DNA from: Klebsiella quasivariicola
GTDB taxonomy: Bacteria; Pseudomonadota; Gammaproteobacteria; Enterobacterales; Enterobacteriaceae
Direction of reading: 5' to 3'
Assembly: GCF_002269255.1 (NCBI RefSeq)
Contig: NZ_CP022823.1
Location: 1,984,001-2,048,000 of the forward strand
Length of the DNA stretch: 64,000 bases
Under the pieces are notes generated by a model that did not search any database, had not been told where the DNA came from, and saw only the letters and a program-made list of their open reading frames with translations. This document shows positions 44,369-54,210 of this stretch, in pieces. Every line of letters starts with the position of its first letter. The first letter of the stretch is position 1. The translations under genes were made by a program, and so were the position numbers.

Positions 44369-47300
44369 TTAGTCTGAAGCCTGTTCTGTTATCGGCTGTT
44401 CCTCAGGCGCGTCCGGTAAAGTGGCCGAGTGCAGTGGTTTCCCTGATATTTGTCGGGCTAACAGGTAGAACACGGGGGTCATAAACAAGCCAAAAAGGGT
44501 GACGCCGAGCATGCCAAAGAATACTGATATCCCAATTGCCTGACGCATCTCAGCGCCTGCTCCATGCGATACCATCAGGGGGATTACACCCATGATGAAA
44601 GCCAGTGAGGTCATCAGAATTGGACGCAGCCTGAGACGGCATGCCTCTTTCACCGCGTTAAAGGCAGACTTACCTGAAAGCTCAAGTTCACGGGCAAATT
44701 CAACGATAAGAATGGCATTTTTAGATGCGAGCCCGACCAGGACGATAAATCCAATTTGCGTAAAGATATTATTGTCCCCATGAGTCAGCCACACCCCGGT
44801 AAGTGCAGAAAGGATACTCATTGGGACAATCATAATGACAGCCAAAGGGAGCGTAAGGCTTTCATACTGGGCAGCCAGTACCAAGAATACCAATAATACA
44901 CAGAGTGGAAAAATCCAGACGGCACTGTTGCCTGCAAGAATTTGCTGGTAGGTCAGGTCTGTCCACTCATACTCTACGCCGGGTGGAAGTGTTTTCATCG
45001 CTATACGTTCAATCTCTTCCATCGCCTGACTTGAAGAATAGCCTGGAGCAGGAGCGCCACTAAGATCGACCGCTGTAAAACCGTTATAACGGGTAACCAG
45101 CTCAGGACCGTGTGTCGGCTCAATACGGGCTATGGCAGACAGCGGTACCATATTGCCATCGGCATTTCGGGTCTGTAGTTTCAGTATATCCTCCGGGGTC
45201 GCCCTGAACTCTGCGTCGGCCTGCATTCTTACCTGATATACACGACCTATTATATTGAAATCATTTATATAATATGAGCCAAGATAGGATTGTAATGTCT
45301 CGGTGATATCACTGATGTTCACCCCAAGTTGTTTGGCGCGATTACGGTCAATATCGACATTAATTTGTGGAGAATTATTCTGGTATGTTGAAAAAAGTGG
45401 CGTCAGCACAGGTGATTTAGCTGCTTCTGCCTGAAAGCGTCGAAGTACTTCGGCCATTCCGTCGTAACCGATATTTCCTCTGTCTTCAAGCTGCAATTTG
45501 AATCCCCCCAGGGAACCCAGACCCATAACGGGTGGTGCCGGGAAAACGGCCGCAAAATCTGCGCCAGGAAGTGACTGATATCTGGCATTCAGAGAGGCGG
45601 CAACATCATCTGCGCTGATGCCAGGCCGTTGCTCAAAAGGCTTGAGGAGGACAAATGTCAGACCGGAACCAGGGCTTGTGGTGGTGCCGTTTACAGACAA
45701 TCCAGCATAAGAAGATGTGGAAGATACTCCTGGCTCACTTCGTGCTATTTCATTCATTTTTTCCAGTACCCGGTCTGTTCTGGACAATGATGCGCCAGCA
45801 GGAAGCTGCACAAAACTGATAAGGTATTCTTTATCCTGAGCAGGGATAAACCCCCCAGGTACAGACCTGCCCAGTAACAGCGTAATTGCCAGCAGAATGC
45901 CATAAATCACCATAATCAGAATCTTGCGCTGGCCAAGCGCGCCAACACCTTTTTCATATCGCCTGGCACTACTGTTGAACAGGCGGTTGAAAACAGTAAA
46001 GAACCGTCCACAACTACGATGCATAATGCGCGTAAGCCAGTCGCTGTCTGAATCACGTGACTTCAGCAGCATGGCAGAGAGAGCCGGTGAGAGCGTAAGG
46101 GAGTTAATAGCGGAGATAATCGTTGAAACTGCTATTGTCACTGCAAACTGCTGATAAAACCTCCCGGTCAGGCCACTCATAAAAGCCAGCGGAACAAATA
46201 CGGCACTCAGCGTCAGCGCGATCGCAATAATGGGACTACTGACTTCCTGCATAGCCTTGCAGGCGGCATGATATGGCGTCATGCCTCTTTCTATGTTTCT
46301 TTCTACATTTTCAACAACAACAATGGCATCATCAACGACAATGCCAATAGCCAGGACGAGGCCAAAAAGGCTCAGGGCATTGATTGAAAACCCAAAAAGG
46401 TACAGAAATGCCATTGTGCCGGTTATCGAAACGGGAACAGCCAGCAGAGGAATGACTGAGGCGCGCCAGGTCTGGAGGAAAAGAAAAACAACCAGTACCA
46501 CGAGGAGTATGGCCTCAAAAAGAGTATGAAGCACAGCTTCTATACCCGCCCTGACTGATTTGGTTGGATTGTAAACTATCTGGTAATCCAGTCCTTCGGG
46601 GAACTGTTTTTTCAGCTCTTCCATTGTGCGACTTACCCGTGAGGCAATTTCCAGAGCATTTGCGCCCGGAGACTCCTGTATGGCCAGCGCTACCGCAGGC
46701 TTTTTATCCAGGTAAGTACGCATGGCATAATTTTCAGCGGCCAGTTCAATACGGGTGACATCCTTCAATAATGTCGTTCTGGTATCCTGTCGGGCATGAA
46801 GCACAATGTTGCCAAATTCTTCAGCCGTTTTAAGCCGACCGCTGGCATTAACTGACAACTGTAACGGTGTTTCTTCCGCCATAGGGGCTGCGCCAACGCT
46901 TCCCACTGGTGACTGGGCGTTTTGTTCACGGATAGCAGAGGCGACATCTGATGTCGTCAGTCCGCGAGCAGCCATAGCATCAGGATTAAGCCAGATTCGC
47001 ATCGCGTAACCACCGGGGCCCCATACTGATACTTGGCCAACTCCCTCAATACGCGAGAGCTGGTCTTTGATGTTACGTATGGCGTAATTACTGATGTAAT
47101 TATCGTTATATCTGCCATCAGGCGATATCATATGAACGGCAAGTGTGATATTCGGCGAGCTTTTATTCGTTGTGACACCCAGTCGCTGGACATCTTCAGG
47201 TAACCGGGGCAGAGCCTGCGACACCCGGTTCTGCACCCATTGCTGAGCCTGATCGGGATCTGTGCCCAGTTTGAAGGTCACTGTCAGATAGAGATTGCCA

Positions 47301-47560
47301 TCCTCATTTGAAAGTGACTGCATATACAGCATATTCTCTACGCCGTTCACAGTTTCCTCTATTGGAGCTGCAACCGTCTGTGCAATCGTAGTGGCATTGG
47401 CTCCAGGATACTGGGCATGAACGATAACGGATGGGGGGACAACCGGTGGGTATTCCGATACCGGTAGACGAAATATGGCGATAATCCCTGCCAGAATGAA
47501 CAACGCAGACAGTACTCCAGCAAAAACCGGCCTGTCGATAAAGAATTTTGATACTTTCAT
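44369..47560 (-). CDS. RND multidrug efflux transporter (HAE1 family)
   Basis: A 1063-residue inner-membrane proton antiporter with twelve spans, two large periplasmic loops and internal duplication. FFIDRPVFAGVLSALFILAG starts the first span, IGIVVDDAIVVVENVERNIE holds the proton-relay Asp pair in span 4, and GLASKNAILIVEFAREL is the matching segment of the second half. Closest in flavour to MexF/OqxB-type pumps rather than AcrB, but I could not assign a named pump. It overlaps the adaptor gene by four bases. No outer-membrane protein gene follows. Confidence 0.93.
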   Translation of the reverse strand: MKVSKFFIDRPVFAGVLSALFILAGIIAIFRLPVSEYPPVVPPSVIVHAQYPGANATTIAQTVAAPIEETVNGVENMLYMQSLSNEDGNLYLTVTFKLGTDPDQAQQWVQNRVSQALPRLPEDVQRLGVTTNKSSPNITLAVHMISPDGRYNDNYISNYAIRNIKDQLSRIEGVGQVSVWGPGGYAMRIWLNPDAMAARGLTTSDVASAIREQNAQSPVGSVGAAPMAEETPLQLSVNASGRLKTAEEFGNIVLHARQDTRTTLLKDVTRIELAAENYAMRTYLDKKPAVALAIQESPGANALEIASRVSRTMEELKKQFPEGLDYQIVYNPTKSVRAGIEAVLHTLFEAILLVVLVVFLFLQTWRASVIPLLAVPVSITGTMAFLYLFGFSINALSLFGLVLAIGIVVDDAIVVVENVERNIERGMTPYHAACKAMQEVSSPIIAIALTLSAVFVPLAFMSGLTGRFYQQFAVTIAVSTIISAINSLTLSPALSAMLLKSRDSDSDWLTRIMHRSCGRFFTVFNRLFNSSARRYEKGVGALGQRKILIMVIYGILLAITLLLGRSVPGGFIPAQDKEYLISFVQLPAGASLSRTDRVLEKMNEIARSEPGVSSTSSYAGLSVNGTTTSPGSGLTFVLLKPFEQRPGISADDVAASLNARYQSLPGADFAAVFPAPPVMGLGSLGGFKLQLEDRGNIGYDGMAEVLRRFQAEAAKSPVLTPLFSTYQNNSPQINVDIDRNRAKQLGVNISDITETLQSYLGSYYINDFNIIGRVYQVRMQADAEFRATPEDILKLQTRNADGNMVPLSAIARIEPTHGPELVTRYNGFTAVDLSGAPAPGYSSSQAMEEIERIAMKTLPPGVEYEWTDLTYQQILAGNSAVWIFPLCVLLVFLVLAAQYESLTLPLAVIMIVPMSILSALTGVWLTHGDNNIFTQIGFIVLVGLASKNAILIVEFARELELSGKSAFNAVKEACRLRLRPILMTSLAFIMGVIPLMVSHGAGAEMRQAIGISVFFGMLGVTLFGLFMTPVFYLLARQISGKPLHSATLPDAPEEQPITEQASD

Positions 47561-48726
47561 GATGACTTATTTCCTTCCCGGGATTTTGAAGAAGGGGATT
47601 CGTCTTTGCTGACAACGACTGTTTCACCGGGACTGACCAACTGCGCCCCATCGGAAATAACTCTGTCACCCTTATTGAGGCCTTTTTTCACAACAATCAG
47701 TTCCCCCTGTCTGTTTCCCAGTTCGAGGGGGCGATATTCAACTTTGTCATTGTTTCCGACTACCAGAACATAGCGTCTGTCCTGGTCGGTGCGGATCAGT
47801 GTCTGGTCAATCATTACTGCTGTATAAGATTTGCTTGCCTGGAGTCTGACCCGAGCCTGTAAACCGGGAAGCAACCTTGATGTTGGATTATCAAGAAGTG
47901 CGCGCATCCTGATAGTGCCGGTTTCAGTACTGAGATGATTATCCACAGAATGAAGAATGGCTTTATGTGGATAATCTTTTTCATCGGCCAGTCCTACCAG
48001 CACTTCAGGTTTGTCTTTATTTGAAAGCTTGTCGATATAATTAAGATAGGTTCGTTCATCCGCATTAAAAGCGACATACAAGGGATCAAGAGCAACAATG
48101 GATGCAAGAACCGGACTGTCAATACCGGCTGCGACCAGATTACCGACTGTCAGTTCTGCTCTGGAAATACGGCCAGTTACCGGTGCGGTGATCCGGGTAT
48201 AGCTTTCGCTGAGCCTGGCGCTCTCGACCTCAGCTTCGGCAATCTCCCTGGCTGCTTTCGATTCCCGGGCGGCATTGTTCAGAACGTCATAATCGCGCTG
48301 TGAGATAGCATGGGTCCCGATAAGTTTTTTACCCCGGGACAGATCCAGCAATGCCAAGTCCTGCTTCGCTTTTGCCTGCGCGTATGCTGCACGAGCCCGG
48401 GCCAGTTCAGTCTTATAAGGGGCTGGATCGATAATAAATAAAATATCGCCTTTCCTGACCAACTGACCATCCCTGAACTTAACATCCACAATCGAGCCTG
48501 TAACTTTTGAACGTACAGTGACCTCATCGGTGGCTTCCAGTTTTCCCGAGAATTCGACCCAGTCGTTTACCGTATGAACAACTGCGGACGTAGTTCGCAC
48601 CGTTTTAAAGTTTGATGTCTCAAGTGCATACGCGCCGGGTATGACGCTCTGTTTTGAAAGGAACAGCCCGATGACAGCCAGTGTACCGGTTAAGCACAAC
48701 ATGCGAAGTTTGAACGATACAGTCAT
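47557..48726 (-). CDS. RND periplasmic adaptor (MexE/OqxA-like)
   Basis: A 389-residue membrane-fusion protein: N-terminal hydrophobic anchor (MLCLTGTLAVIGLFLSKQSV), first lipoyl half VRSKVTGSIVDVKFRDGQLV, a helical hairpin (about residues 105-170), second lipoyl half ITAPVTGRISRAELTVGNLV and C-terminal beta-barrel/membrane-proximal domains ending in a Ser/Lys-rich tail. The first residues are not a clear lipoprotein signal. It is the first gene of the operon with the RND transporter and starts 138 bases downstream of the CATG repeat cluster. Confidence 0.92.
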   Translation of the reverse strand: MTVSFKLRMLCLTGTLAVIGLFLSKQSVIPGAYALETSNFKTVRTTSAVVHTVNDWVEFSGKLEATDEVTVRSKVTGSIVDVKFRDGQLVRKGDILFIIDPAPYKTELARARAAYAQAKAKQDLALLDLSRGKKLIGTHAISQRDYDVLNNAARESKAAREIAEAEVESARLSESYTRITAPVTGRISRAELTVGNLVAAGIDSPVLASIVALDPLYVAFNADERTYLNYIDKLSNKDKPEVLVGLADEKDYPHKAILHSVDNHLSTETGTIRMRALLDNPTSRLLPGLQARVRLQASKSYTAVMIDQTLIRTDQDRRYVLVVGNNDKVEYRPLELGNRQGELIVVKKGLNKGDRVISDGAQLVSPGETVVVSKDESPSSKSREGNKSS

Positions 48727-48863
48727 AAATCATTCCAAAAATCATGTGGTTATAAAGGTAAAGTTAAGTTGTTTGTTGGCCCCTACATGTCACAGCGTTT
48801 ACCTGCGTTACTTTGTGATGTGTGCGCACCATAAGACGTTGCAAACTCGCATCGGAAAGATAA

Positions 48864-48925
48864 ACTCATGTAACTTTACAAGGGACATGAGTTAGCTTAT
48901 CACATGAAACCATGAAAGTTACATG
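48864..48925. promoter_or_regulatory. CATG inverted-repeat cluster upstream of the RND operon
   Basis: Two overlapping dyads: ACTCATGT (48864-48871) with ACATGAGT (48885-48892), and CATGTAACTTT (48867-48877) with AAAGTTACATG (48915-48925), both perfect. CATG occurs six times in about 60 bases. The half-sites resemble TTTCATGTA/TACATGAAA at 43804-43834, so this is the likely operator of the Rrf2 protein at the pump promoter. Confidence 0.65.
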
Positions 48926-49322
48926 ATATTTTGCGTGTGATGTTTTCAATTCCGTTAAAGTGAATGCAATCTTTCACGAGAAAGTTGTTTTTATTTGCTA
49001 TTTAATCAGTCTTGATAACATTCCGGTTTTACCGGGAGAATGAGTGGGGCTGGGAAGCAAACACAGTAATGTTCACGTCAAGTTAATAGCCGAGTACCTT
49101 CTCGCCCTAAACCAGCAGCGTGTTCGATACGTCAGGAGCCTGATCTGCATTTCTTAGAGTTTTCCTTTGTCGGCCGTTTTAAGACTATGGAATGTTCTGT
49201 AGAGAACATCCGCAATAGCCTTTTTCAAAGGCAAATACCTTACAGGAGTCATTACTCCTTCGCAGTCATGGGATTTAAACTAAAAAAACCATATCAATTG
49301 ACGCCGATATGGGGTTGATTTG
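48926..49322. other. Intergenic stretch between pump operon and integrase
   Basis: About 400 bases without a gene I can support. No recognisable transposase or tRNA remnant. It joins the variable cargo to the conserved integrase end of the element. Confidence 0.45.
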
Positions 49323-49356
49323 TTACGCCAGATAATTCATGAACTATCTGGCGTAA
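49323..49356. terminator. Perfect hairpin after int
   Basis: TTACGCCAGATA (49323-49334) pairs exactly with TATCTGGCGTAA (49345-49356) around a 10-base loop, five bases past the int stop codon on the minus strand. The plus-strand side is followed by TGCTTTATTTTC. It probably ends int transcription and may also insulate int from the pump operon. Confidence 0.65.
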
Positions 49357-49360
49357 TGCT

Positions 49361-50611
49361 TTATTTTCTGATAAGGAAATATGGTGGAACGTAGGCTTCA
49401 CGGCATATATCCAGATAATCGGACCACCACTGCATCATCGCCTTGCGGGCTTCCAGATGTTCTGCCTTGTGAATATAAGCCATGCGCACGGTATTGCGCT
49501 CCTGATGACTCATCTGGCGTTCTACTGCGTCCTTTGACCATAAACCCGATTCCATCAGCGCACTGCATGCCATCGCCCGAAAGCCGTGGCCACAGATATC
49601 CTTTTTTGTGTCGTAGCCCATCACCCGCAATGCCTTGTTGACCGTGTTTTCACACATTGGCTTATACGGGTTATGGTCGCCGGGGAAGACCAGTTCATTA
49701 TTACCGGTGATATCTTTAATCTGTTTCAGAATGGCGATGACATGTTCTGAGAGGGGGACGATATGCGGCATTCGCATTTTGGCCCCGCGCTCGGAATAAC
49801 GCACGCCAATAATGGGTTCTCGCGTCGCGGGTATCGTCCAGACCCGGTTTGTGAAATCAATCTCTGACCAGCGGGCGAAACGCAGTTCACTGGAGCGAAT
49901 GAACACATGCAGCATCAGCAGGACGGCAAGCCGGGTAAGTTCGCGGCCCTGATGATATGCCTCAATACGTTCAAGCAGTTCAGGCAGCCGCTCCAGTGGC
50001 AGGGCAGGATAGTGCCGTCTGACAGGAGGTGTGGTCACGCCGCCAAGGTTTGCTGCCGGGTTAGTATCGATTAACCCCTGATGGACCGCATGGCGCATTA
50101 TGTTACTCAAGTGCTGCCGCGTGCGGGACGCAACTTCCAGCAGACCTTTTTCCTCGATCCCTTTCAGCAGGTCAATGAAATGACGGGGTTTAAGTTCTGA
50201 TACAGGCAGGTTCCCGATAACCGGAAAGATGTGATTGTTCAGGCTGGCAAGCAGACGGTCAGCGGTGTTCTGCGACCATTTCCGGTTAGTTTTATGCCAC
50301 GCCCGCGCCACGTTTTTAAAAGCTTTATCCGGTGTTCGTGAGCCACGTTCAGCAGCCCGCTGCTGTACCGGGTTGATGTTCAGCGCCAGCATTTTACGGA
50401 CACCTTCACGCTGCTGTCGCGCATCAGACAGGGAGACGGCAGGATAGGCACCCAGCGCAATGCGGGATTCTTTACCGTTAATACGGTACTTGAGATACCA
50501 GTGACGTGAGCCACCCGGCTTGACCAGCAGATACAGACCGTGGGAATCGGAGACTTTAAAGGGTTTATCAGAAGGCTTGAGAGTGCGGATTTTCGCGTCG
50601 GTAAGGGACAT
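49361..50611 (-). CDS. int: P4-type tyrosine integrase
   Basis: A 416-residue site-specific recombinase that inserts and excises the ICE at tRNA-Asn. It has the N-terminal DUF4102/arm-binding domain (MSLTDAKIRTLKPSDKPFKV SDSHGLYLLVKPGG), a SAM-like core-binding domain and the catalytic domain with Arg239 (FIRSSELRF), His342 and Arg345 (GHGFRAMA), His369 and the nucleophile Tyr379 (RMAYIHKAEH). All catalytic residues are present. Size and sequence style match integrases of ICEKp/HPI elements. The start is 161 bases from the core site and the gene points away from the tRNA. Confidence 0.94.
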   Translation of the reverse strand: MSLTDAKIRTLKPSDKPFKVSDSHGLYLLVKPGGSRHWYLKYRINGKESRIALGAYPAVSLSDARQQREGVRKMLALNINPVQQRAAERGSRTPDKAFKNVARAWHKTNRKWSQNTADRLLASLNNHIFPVIGNLPVSELKPRHFIDLLKGIEEKGLLEVASRTRQHLSNIMRHAVHQGLIDTNPAANLGGVTTPPVRRHYPALPLERLPELLERIEAYHQGRELTRLAVLLMLHVFIRSSELRFARWSEIDFTNRVWTIPATREPIIGVRYSERGAKMRMPHIVPLSEHVIAILKQIKDITGNNELVFPGDHNPYKPMCENTVNKALRVMGYDTKKDICGHGFRAMACSALMESGLWSKDAVERQMSHQERNTVRMAYIHKAEHLEARKAMMQWWSDYLDICREAYVPPYFLIRK

Positions 50612-50771
50612 ATGGGGGTCACTCCATTATCGAACTAACCTGACCCCAGATTTGACCACCAATTTTTCCCGATGCGGAGGGTAAAATCAAAATGCACCGG
50701 GAAGAGTTTTCACGCTAACCTGTTGAACCAACATCATATAATGATTCGCAAGGATGCATGAAAACAGGAAA

Positions 50772-50788
50772 TTGGCTCCTCTGACTGG
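50772..50788 (-). other. ICE attachment core at the tRNA-Asn 3' end
   Basis: The minus strand reads CCAGTCAGAGGAGCCAA, the 17-bp repeat described for the high-pathogenicity island and ICEKp elements in tRNA-Asn genes. It overlaps the T-stem and acceptor end of the tRNA, so integration restores the tRNA. A second copy should lie beyond base 1; none was seen inside this window. Confidence 0.9.
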
Positions 50789-50848
50789 ACTCGAACCAGT
50801 GACATACGGATTAACAGTCCGCCGTTCTACCGACTGAACTACAGAGGA
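50773..50848 (-). tRNA. tRNA-Asn (GTT)
   Basis: A 76-nt tRNA with encoded CCA. The anticodon loop reads CTGTTAA (anticodon GTT), the T-arm GGTTCGAGTCC, and the acceptor stem TCCTCTG pairs with CAGAGGA. It is one of the asn tRNA genes that serve as integration hot spots for ICEKp. The ICE occupies its 3' side (left), and mtfA follows on the 5' side. Confidence 0.97.
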
Positions 50849-50948
50849 ATCGTGTGAACGAGGCGCATACTACTGGCCCCGCATTTTTGTGTCAACACTA
50901 AAATTAACACGCTGATTCAAATGGCTAAATTTAGTTCAACACGTTGTT

Positions 50949-51749
50949 TTAGTGTACAATGCGCCGTTCGTCTTCATCCTGCAGGCCATTCTCACGAATA
51001 CGCATTAGCGGGTCCTGTCGGTAAAACTGGCAGAAACGCTGCCACAGGGCCGGGAAACGAGGCGCAAATAATTCGGGAGCGCTGAAAAAATATTCTGATA
51101 ACACGGCAAAACATTCCGCAGGATCGGTCGCCGCATAGGCATCAATGCTCGCTGCACTCTCTCCCACCAGGTCTATCTCATCCTGAATGTTGTTCATCGC
51201 CGCGTGGAGATCGTGCTCCCACCCAGCAACCTCGCGCAGCGGGATGAGAGGCACGCCGCTGGCCCGATCGCCGTTTCTCGCATCAAGCTTATGCGCCACT
51301 TCATGCACCACGAGGTTAAAGCCTGAGGCATCAAACGAGTCCTGAATATCCAGCCAGTTCAGCACCACTGGACCCTGCTGCCAGCTCTGTCCCGATTGTA
51401 CTACCCGTTGATTATGAACCAGTCCAATATCATCTTCCCATTCGTCATCGACCACAAACGGGGCAGGGTAGATCAGGACCTCATGGAAACCGTCCAGCCA
51501 CTCAATGCCAAGTTCAAGAACGGGCAGGCAAAAGAGCATAGCAATGCGCGCCTGATGCAGCGGAGTCAGCTCCAGCCCCTGCAGGGCCACCAGCCGCTTT
51601 TGCTGTAAAAAACGGGCAGCCATCTGCGTAAGCTTCTGCTGCTCAGAGGGCGAAAGATGGGCTAAAACCGGAATGGCAAGCGCTTGCTCCCAGGGCATCT
51701 CTGCGTTGCCGGACTCATCATCTGCTTTCCAGGGCCATTTAAACATCAT
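50949..51749 (-). CDS. mtfA: MtfA (Mlc titration factor A, peptidase)
   Basis: A 266-residue zinc-dependent peptidase. The motif HEVAHKLD, near residue 148, is the metal-binding site, with the later ECFAVLSEYFF segment. MtfA binds and sequesters the repressor Mlc, which relieves repression of ptsG and other sugar genes. Sequence is close to E. coli MtfA along its length apart from the last 20 residues. A conserved neighbour of the asn tRNA in enterobacteria; here it lies on the chromosomal side of the insertion. ATG-ATG start at 51749. Confidence 0.95.
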   Translation of the reverse strand: MMFKWPWKADDESGNAEMPWEQALAIPVLAHLSPSEQQKLTQMAARFLQQKRLVALQGLELTPLHQARIAMLFCLPVLELGIEWLDGFHEVLIYPAPFVVDDEWEDDIGLVHNQRVVQSGQSWQQGPVVLNWLDIQDSFDASGFNLVVHEVAHKLDARNGDRASGVPLIPLREVAGWEHDLHAAMNNIQDEIDLVGESAASIDAYAATDPAECFAVLSEYFFSAPELFAPRFPALWQRFCQFYRQDPLMRIRENGLQDEDERRIVH

Positions 51750-51839
51750 ATTGCTCGCAAAGTCGTCACTTGAACACGATTACCGAAACAGGTGCTATTA
51801 AAATGCCAAAGATCCTGGCATTATAGCAACCATCACAGC

Positions 51840-51929
51840 GGAGAGATGCCGGAGCGGCTGAACGGACCGGTCTCGAAAACCGGAGTAGGGGCAACTCTAC
51901 CGGGGGTTCAAATCCCCCTCTCTCCGCCA
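51840..51929 (+). tRNA. serU: tRNA-Ser (CGA)
   Basis: A 90-nt class II tRNA with encoded CCA, identical in form to E. coli serU: acceptor GGAGAGA/TCTCTCC, anticodon loop CTCGAAA (CGA), a long variable arm (GAGTAGGGGCAACTCT) and T-arm GGGTTCAAATCCC. It is intact and no mobile element is attached to it. Confidence 0.97.
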
Positions 51930-52166
51930 CTTTTTCCTCGTAAGACCATTCCCCTTCGATGACTCCGTTAGCTTCAGGTATAACGCCTGGGCTGGGGTAT
52001 CGCCATCATCATCGTCCTGGTTTCAGCGTAAAACGCCTGCGCGCCTTATCCTTTTGTGTCCTTACCGCTGAATGTTGCCCGAACGAGCTTAAACGCATCA
52101 TAAAGAGGGAAGGTGCGCCTGGAAAGCGGCAATGTTGAAAAGAGTGATCTCAACGGAGCGGGAGTA

Positions 52167-52192
52167 AGAAAAAGCCCGCTGAGCGCGGGCTT
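52167..52192 (-). terminator. Intrinsic terminator of the porin gene
   Basis: Read on the minus strand, AGCCCGC-GCTCA-GCGGGCT followed by TTTTTC. The 7-bp GC stem with immediate T-run lies about 10 bases past the porin stop codon, so it is a strong rho-independent terminator. Confidence 0.9.
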
Positions 52193-52201
52193 AGAGGGGG
52201 A

Positions 52202-53347
52202 TTAGAACTGATAGACCAGACCGAGGGCGACGATGTCATCGGTCGCGATACCGCTGTTTTTATAGAAGCGGTCGTCTTCATCCAGCAGGTTGATTTTGTA
52301 ATCCACATAGGTGGACATATTTTTGTTGAAGTAGTAGGTCATGCCCACGTCAACATACTTGACCAGATCCTTGTCGCCGTAGCGGGAATAGGTGTAGAGA
52401 TCTTTACCCTTCGACTGCAGATAGGCGACAGACGGACGCAGCGGTAAATTAAAGTCGTCAAACTGATACTGCGCGACCACTTCGAAGTTCTGCGTTTTGT
52501 TGGCAATCCCACCAAAACTATCGTTGCCGTAGAAGGTCATGTTGCGGGTTTCTGCATACATGGCGGCCAGATAGATGTTGTTGGCGTCATATTTCGCCCC
52601 GACGGTCCAGGCATCGGCTTTATCGCCATTGGCGTAGCGCTGGCTGCTACGAGCTTCTGCCAGCTGGTTATGGGTACGGTCAGAAGACGAATAGGCTGCC
52701 CCGAAGCTGATGCCCATATCGAGATCGTAGTAGCTGGAGATACCGAAACCGTCGCCATTTTCCCGCGCCAGTTTACGATCACCGCCGTTATTAGTGCCTT
52801 CGCCAGAACCGGCGTTTTCATTATTACCCTGATACTGCAGGGCGAAGTGCAGGCCATCGACGAGGCCGAAGAAGTCGCTGTTACGATAGGTGGCCACGCC
52901 GTTGGTACGGCCGGTCATGTAGACGTCGGTCTGGGTGTAGGTATCGCCGCCGAATTCCGGCAACATATCGGTCCAGGATTCGATGTCGTAAACTACGCCG
53001 TAGTTACGACCGTAATCCAGTGAGCCCCAGTCGGCAAACTTCAGACCGGCAAAGCCGAGACGGGTCCAGGAATTCGCGCCTTCTTTTTCGGTGGTGTTTG
53101 CCTGAATGTTGTATTCCCACTGACCGTAGCCGGTTAATTCTGAGGCAATTTGTGTTTCGCCTTTCAGACCAAAGCGAACATAAGTCTGATCGCCGTCCTC
53201 TGAAGTGTCGTCAGAGAAGTAATGCAGGCCGTCGACTTTACCGTAGAGGTCCAGTTTGTTGCCGTTGTTGTTATAGATTTCCGCGGCGTTAACGGCATTG
53301 GCCATTAAGAGTGCCGGTACCATGAGTGCCAGTACTTTTCTTTTCAT
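52202..53347 (-). CDS. OmpC/OmpF-family general porin (yedS position)
   Basis: A 381-residue trimeric outer-membrane porin. Signal peptide MKRKVLALMVPALLMANAVN with cleavage after NAA/AEI; mature start AEIYNNNGNKLDLYGKVDGL. The L3 constriction loop is intact (MLPEFGGDTYTQTDVYMTGR, with the PEFGGD motif), the later strands are regular, and it ends LGLVYQF with the C-terminal Phe for outer-membrane assembly. It sits where E. coli has yedS, next to a small yedR-like gene, and resembles OmpN/OmpS1-type porins more than OmpK35/36, but I did not assign a name. A long AT-rich leader lies upstream. Confidence 0.9.
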   Translation of the reverse strand: MKRKVLALMVPALLMANAVNAAEIYNNNGNKLDLYGKVDGLHYFSDDTSEDGDQTYVRFGLKGETQIASELTGYGQWEYNIQANTTEKEGANSWTRLGFAGLKFADWGSLDYGRNYGVVYDIESWTDMLPEFGGDTYTQTDVYMTGRTNGVATYRNSDFFGLVDGLHFALQYQGNNENAGSGEGTNNGGDRKLARENGDGFGISSYYDLDMGISFGAAYSSSDRTHNQLAEARSSQRYANGDKADAWTVGAKYDANNIYLAAMYAETRNMTFYGNDSFGGIANKTQNFEVVAQYQFDDFNLPLRPSVAYLQSKGKDLYTYSRYGDKDLVKYVDVGMTYYFNKNMSTYVDYKINLLDEDDRFYKNSGIATDDIVALGLVYQF

Positions 53348-53886
53348 TATATATTCCCTTTTAATAATAATTGCTATGAATTATGACAAACCCTCCGGAA
53401 TGACGATCCGATACTAACGACTAAGTTCACCTTTATTTAAAATAAAATATGTAAATAAATAATGTAAAATATTTCTAATTATTTCCATGTGGTTCTTTAT
53501 ATTAAATTTGGATGTTTGTGCAAGATTTATTATCTTATTATATAGCAATGCTTTATTGGAACATTGGTTAGATGTTGTTAATGTTATGAAATGGATTGTA
53601 TAAATTATAGTCAAAGGCATTATTCATTATGGAAATTTATTTTTCGTGAATGGAAATAACCAGGAAATTATTAACTCAGCTTGCGTTATTTAAAGAATGA
53701 ATGGCTTTAAGCTTACGGGGAAATAATCAAGACACCTCTTCAGTCTGTGTGCATTGGCAGCAGAAGTCGCGAGCTGGCGCAGAAGAAAGAGATGAAACTG
53801 CTGCCTGTGACGCAGGTTGGCGGTATAATGTGATGTTAGTCACGTTTTTGGTGGCGGTAGTGTGTTGTGTCACGGAGAGGAAAGAG
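53348..53886. other. AT-rich region between porin and small membrane-protein gene
   Basis: About 540 bases; the first 350 are very AT-rich and contain the porin promoter and 5' leader (OmpR-type control would be expected, but I could not define sites). Reading frames here are low-complexity. The in-frame extension of the downstream gene to 53701 has no ribosome site. Confidence 0.45.
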
Positions 53887-54168
53887 ATGGAAGAGCAGGC
53901 AAAACGCAGCCCCGGAGGGAAGCTCGCGTTATGGGCGTTGTATGCTTTTTGCGGATACTGTATCTGGGTCATTGTGCGTTACTGGTGGGTGGTCGGAAAA
54001 ATTCAGAGCGTTCCCGGCGCCAGCGTGGACGGCGATTTTGGAACCACGGCAGGGAAATGGCTGGGTGCGCTGTTGGGGATGCTGGTTCTCGGGGGCATTG
54101 GGGCGATACTCGGCGCGGTCGTCTGGTATACCCGACCGTCCCGCGGTGGCCAGGATAATCAGCGGTAA
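53887..54168 (+). CDS. Small inner-membrane protein (yedR position)
   Basis: A 93-residue protein with two membrane segments (LALWALYAFCGYCIWVIVRY W and WLGALLGMLVLGGIGAILGAVVW) and short basic ends. GGAGAGG precedes ATG 53887. In-frame starts at 53833 and 53701 exist but lack such a site. The place between the porin and yedJ matches E. coli yedR. Function unknown. Confidence 0.7.
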   Translation: MEEQAKRSPGGKLALWALYAFCGYCIWVIVRYWWVVGKIQSVPGASVDGDFGTTAGKWLGALLGMLVLGGIGAILGAVVWYTRPSRGGQDNQR

Positions 54169-54210
54169 AGTTGCTATGCTCGAGGCTGACCTTTATAGAG
54201 AGGAAAGCCT

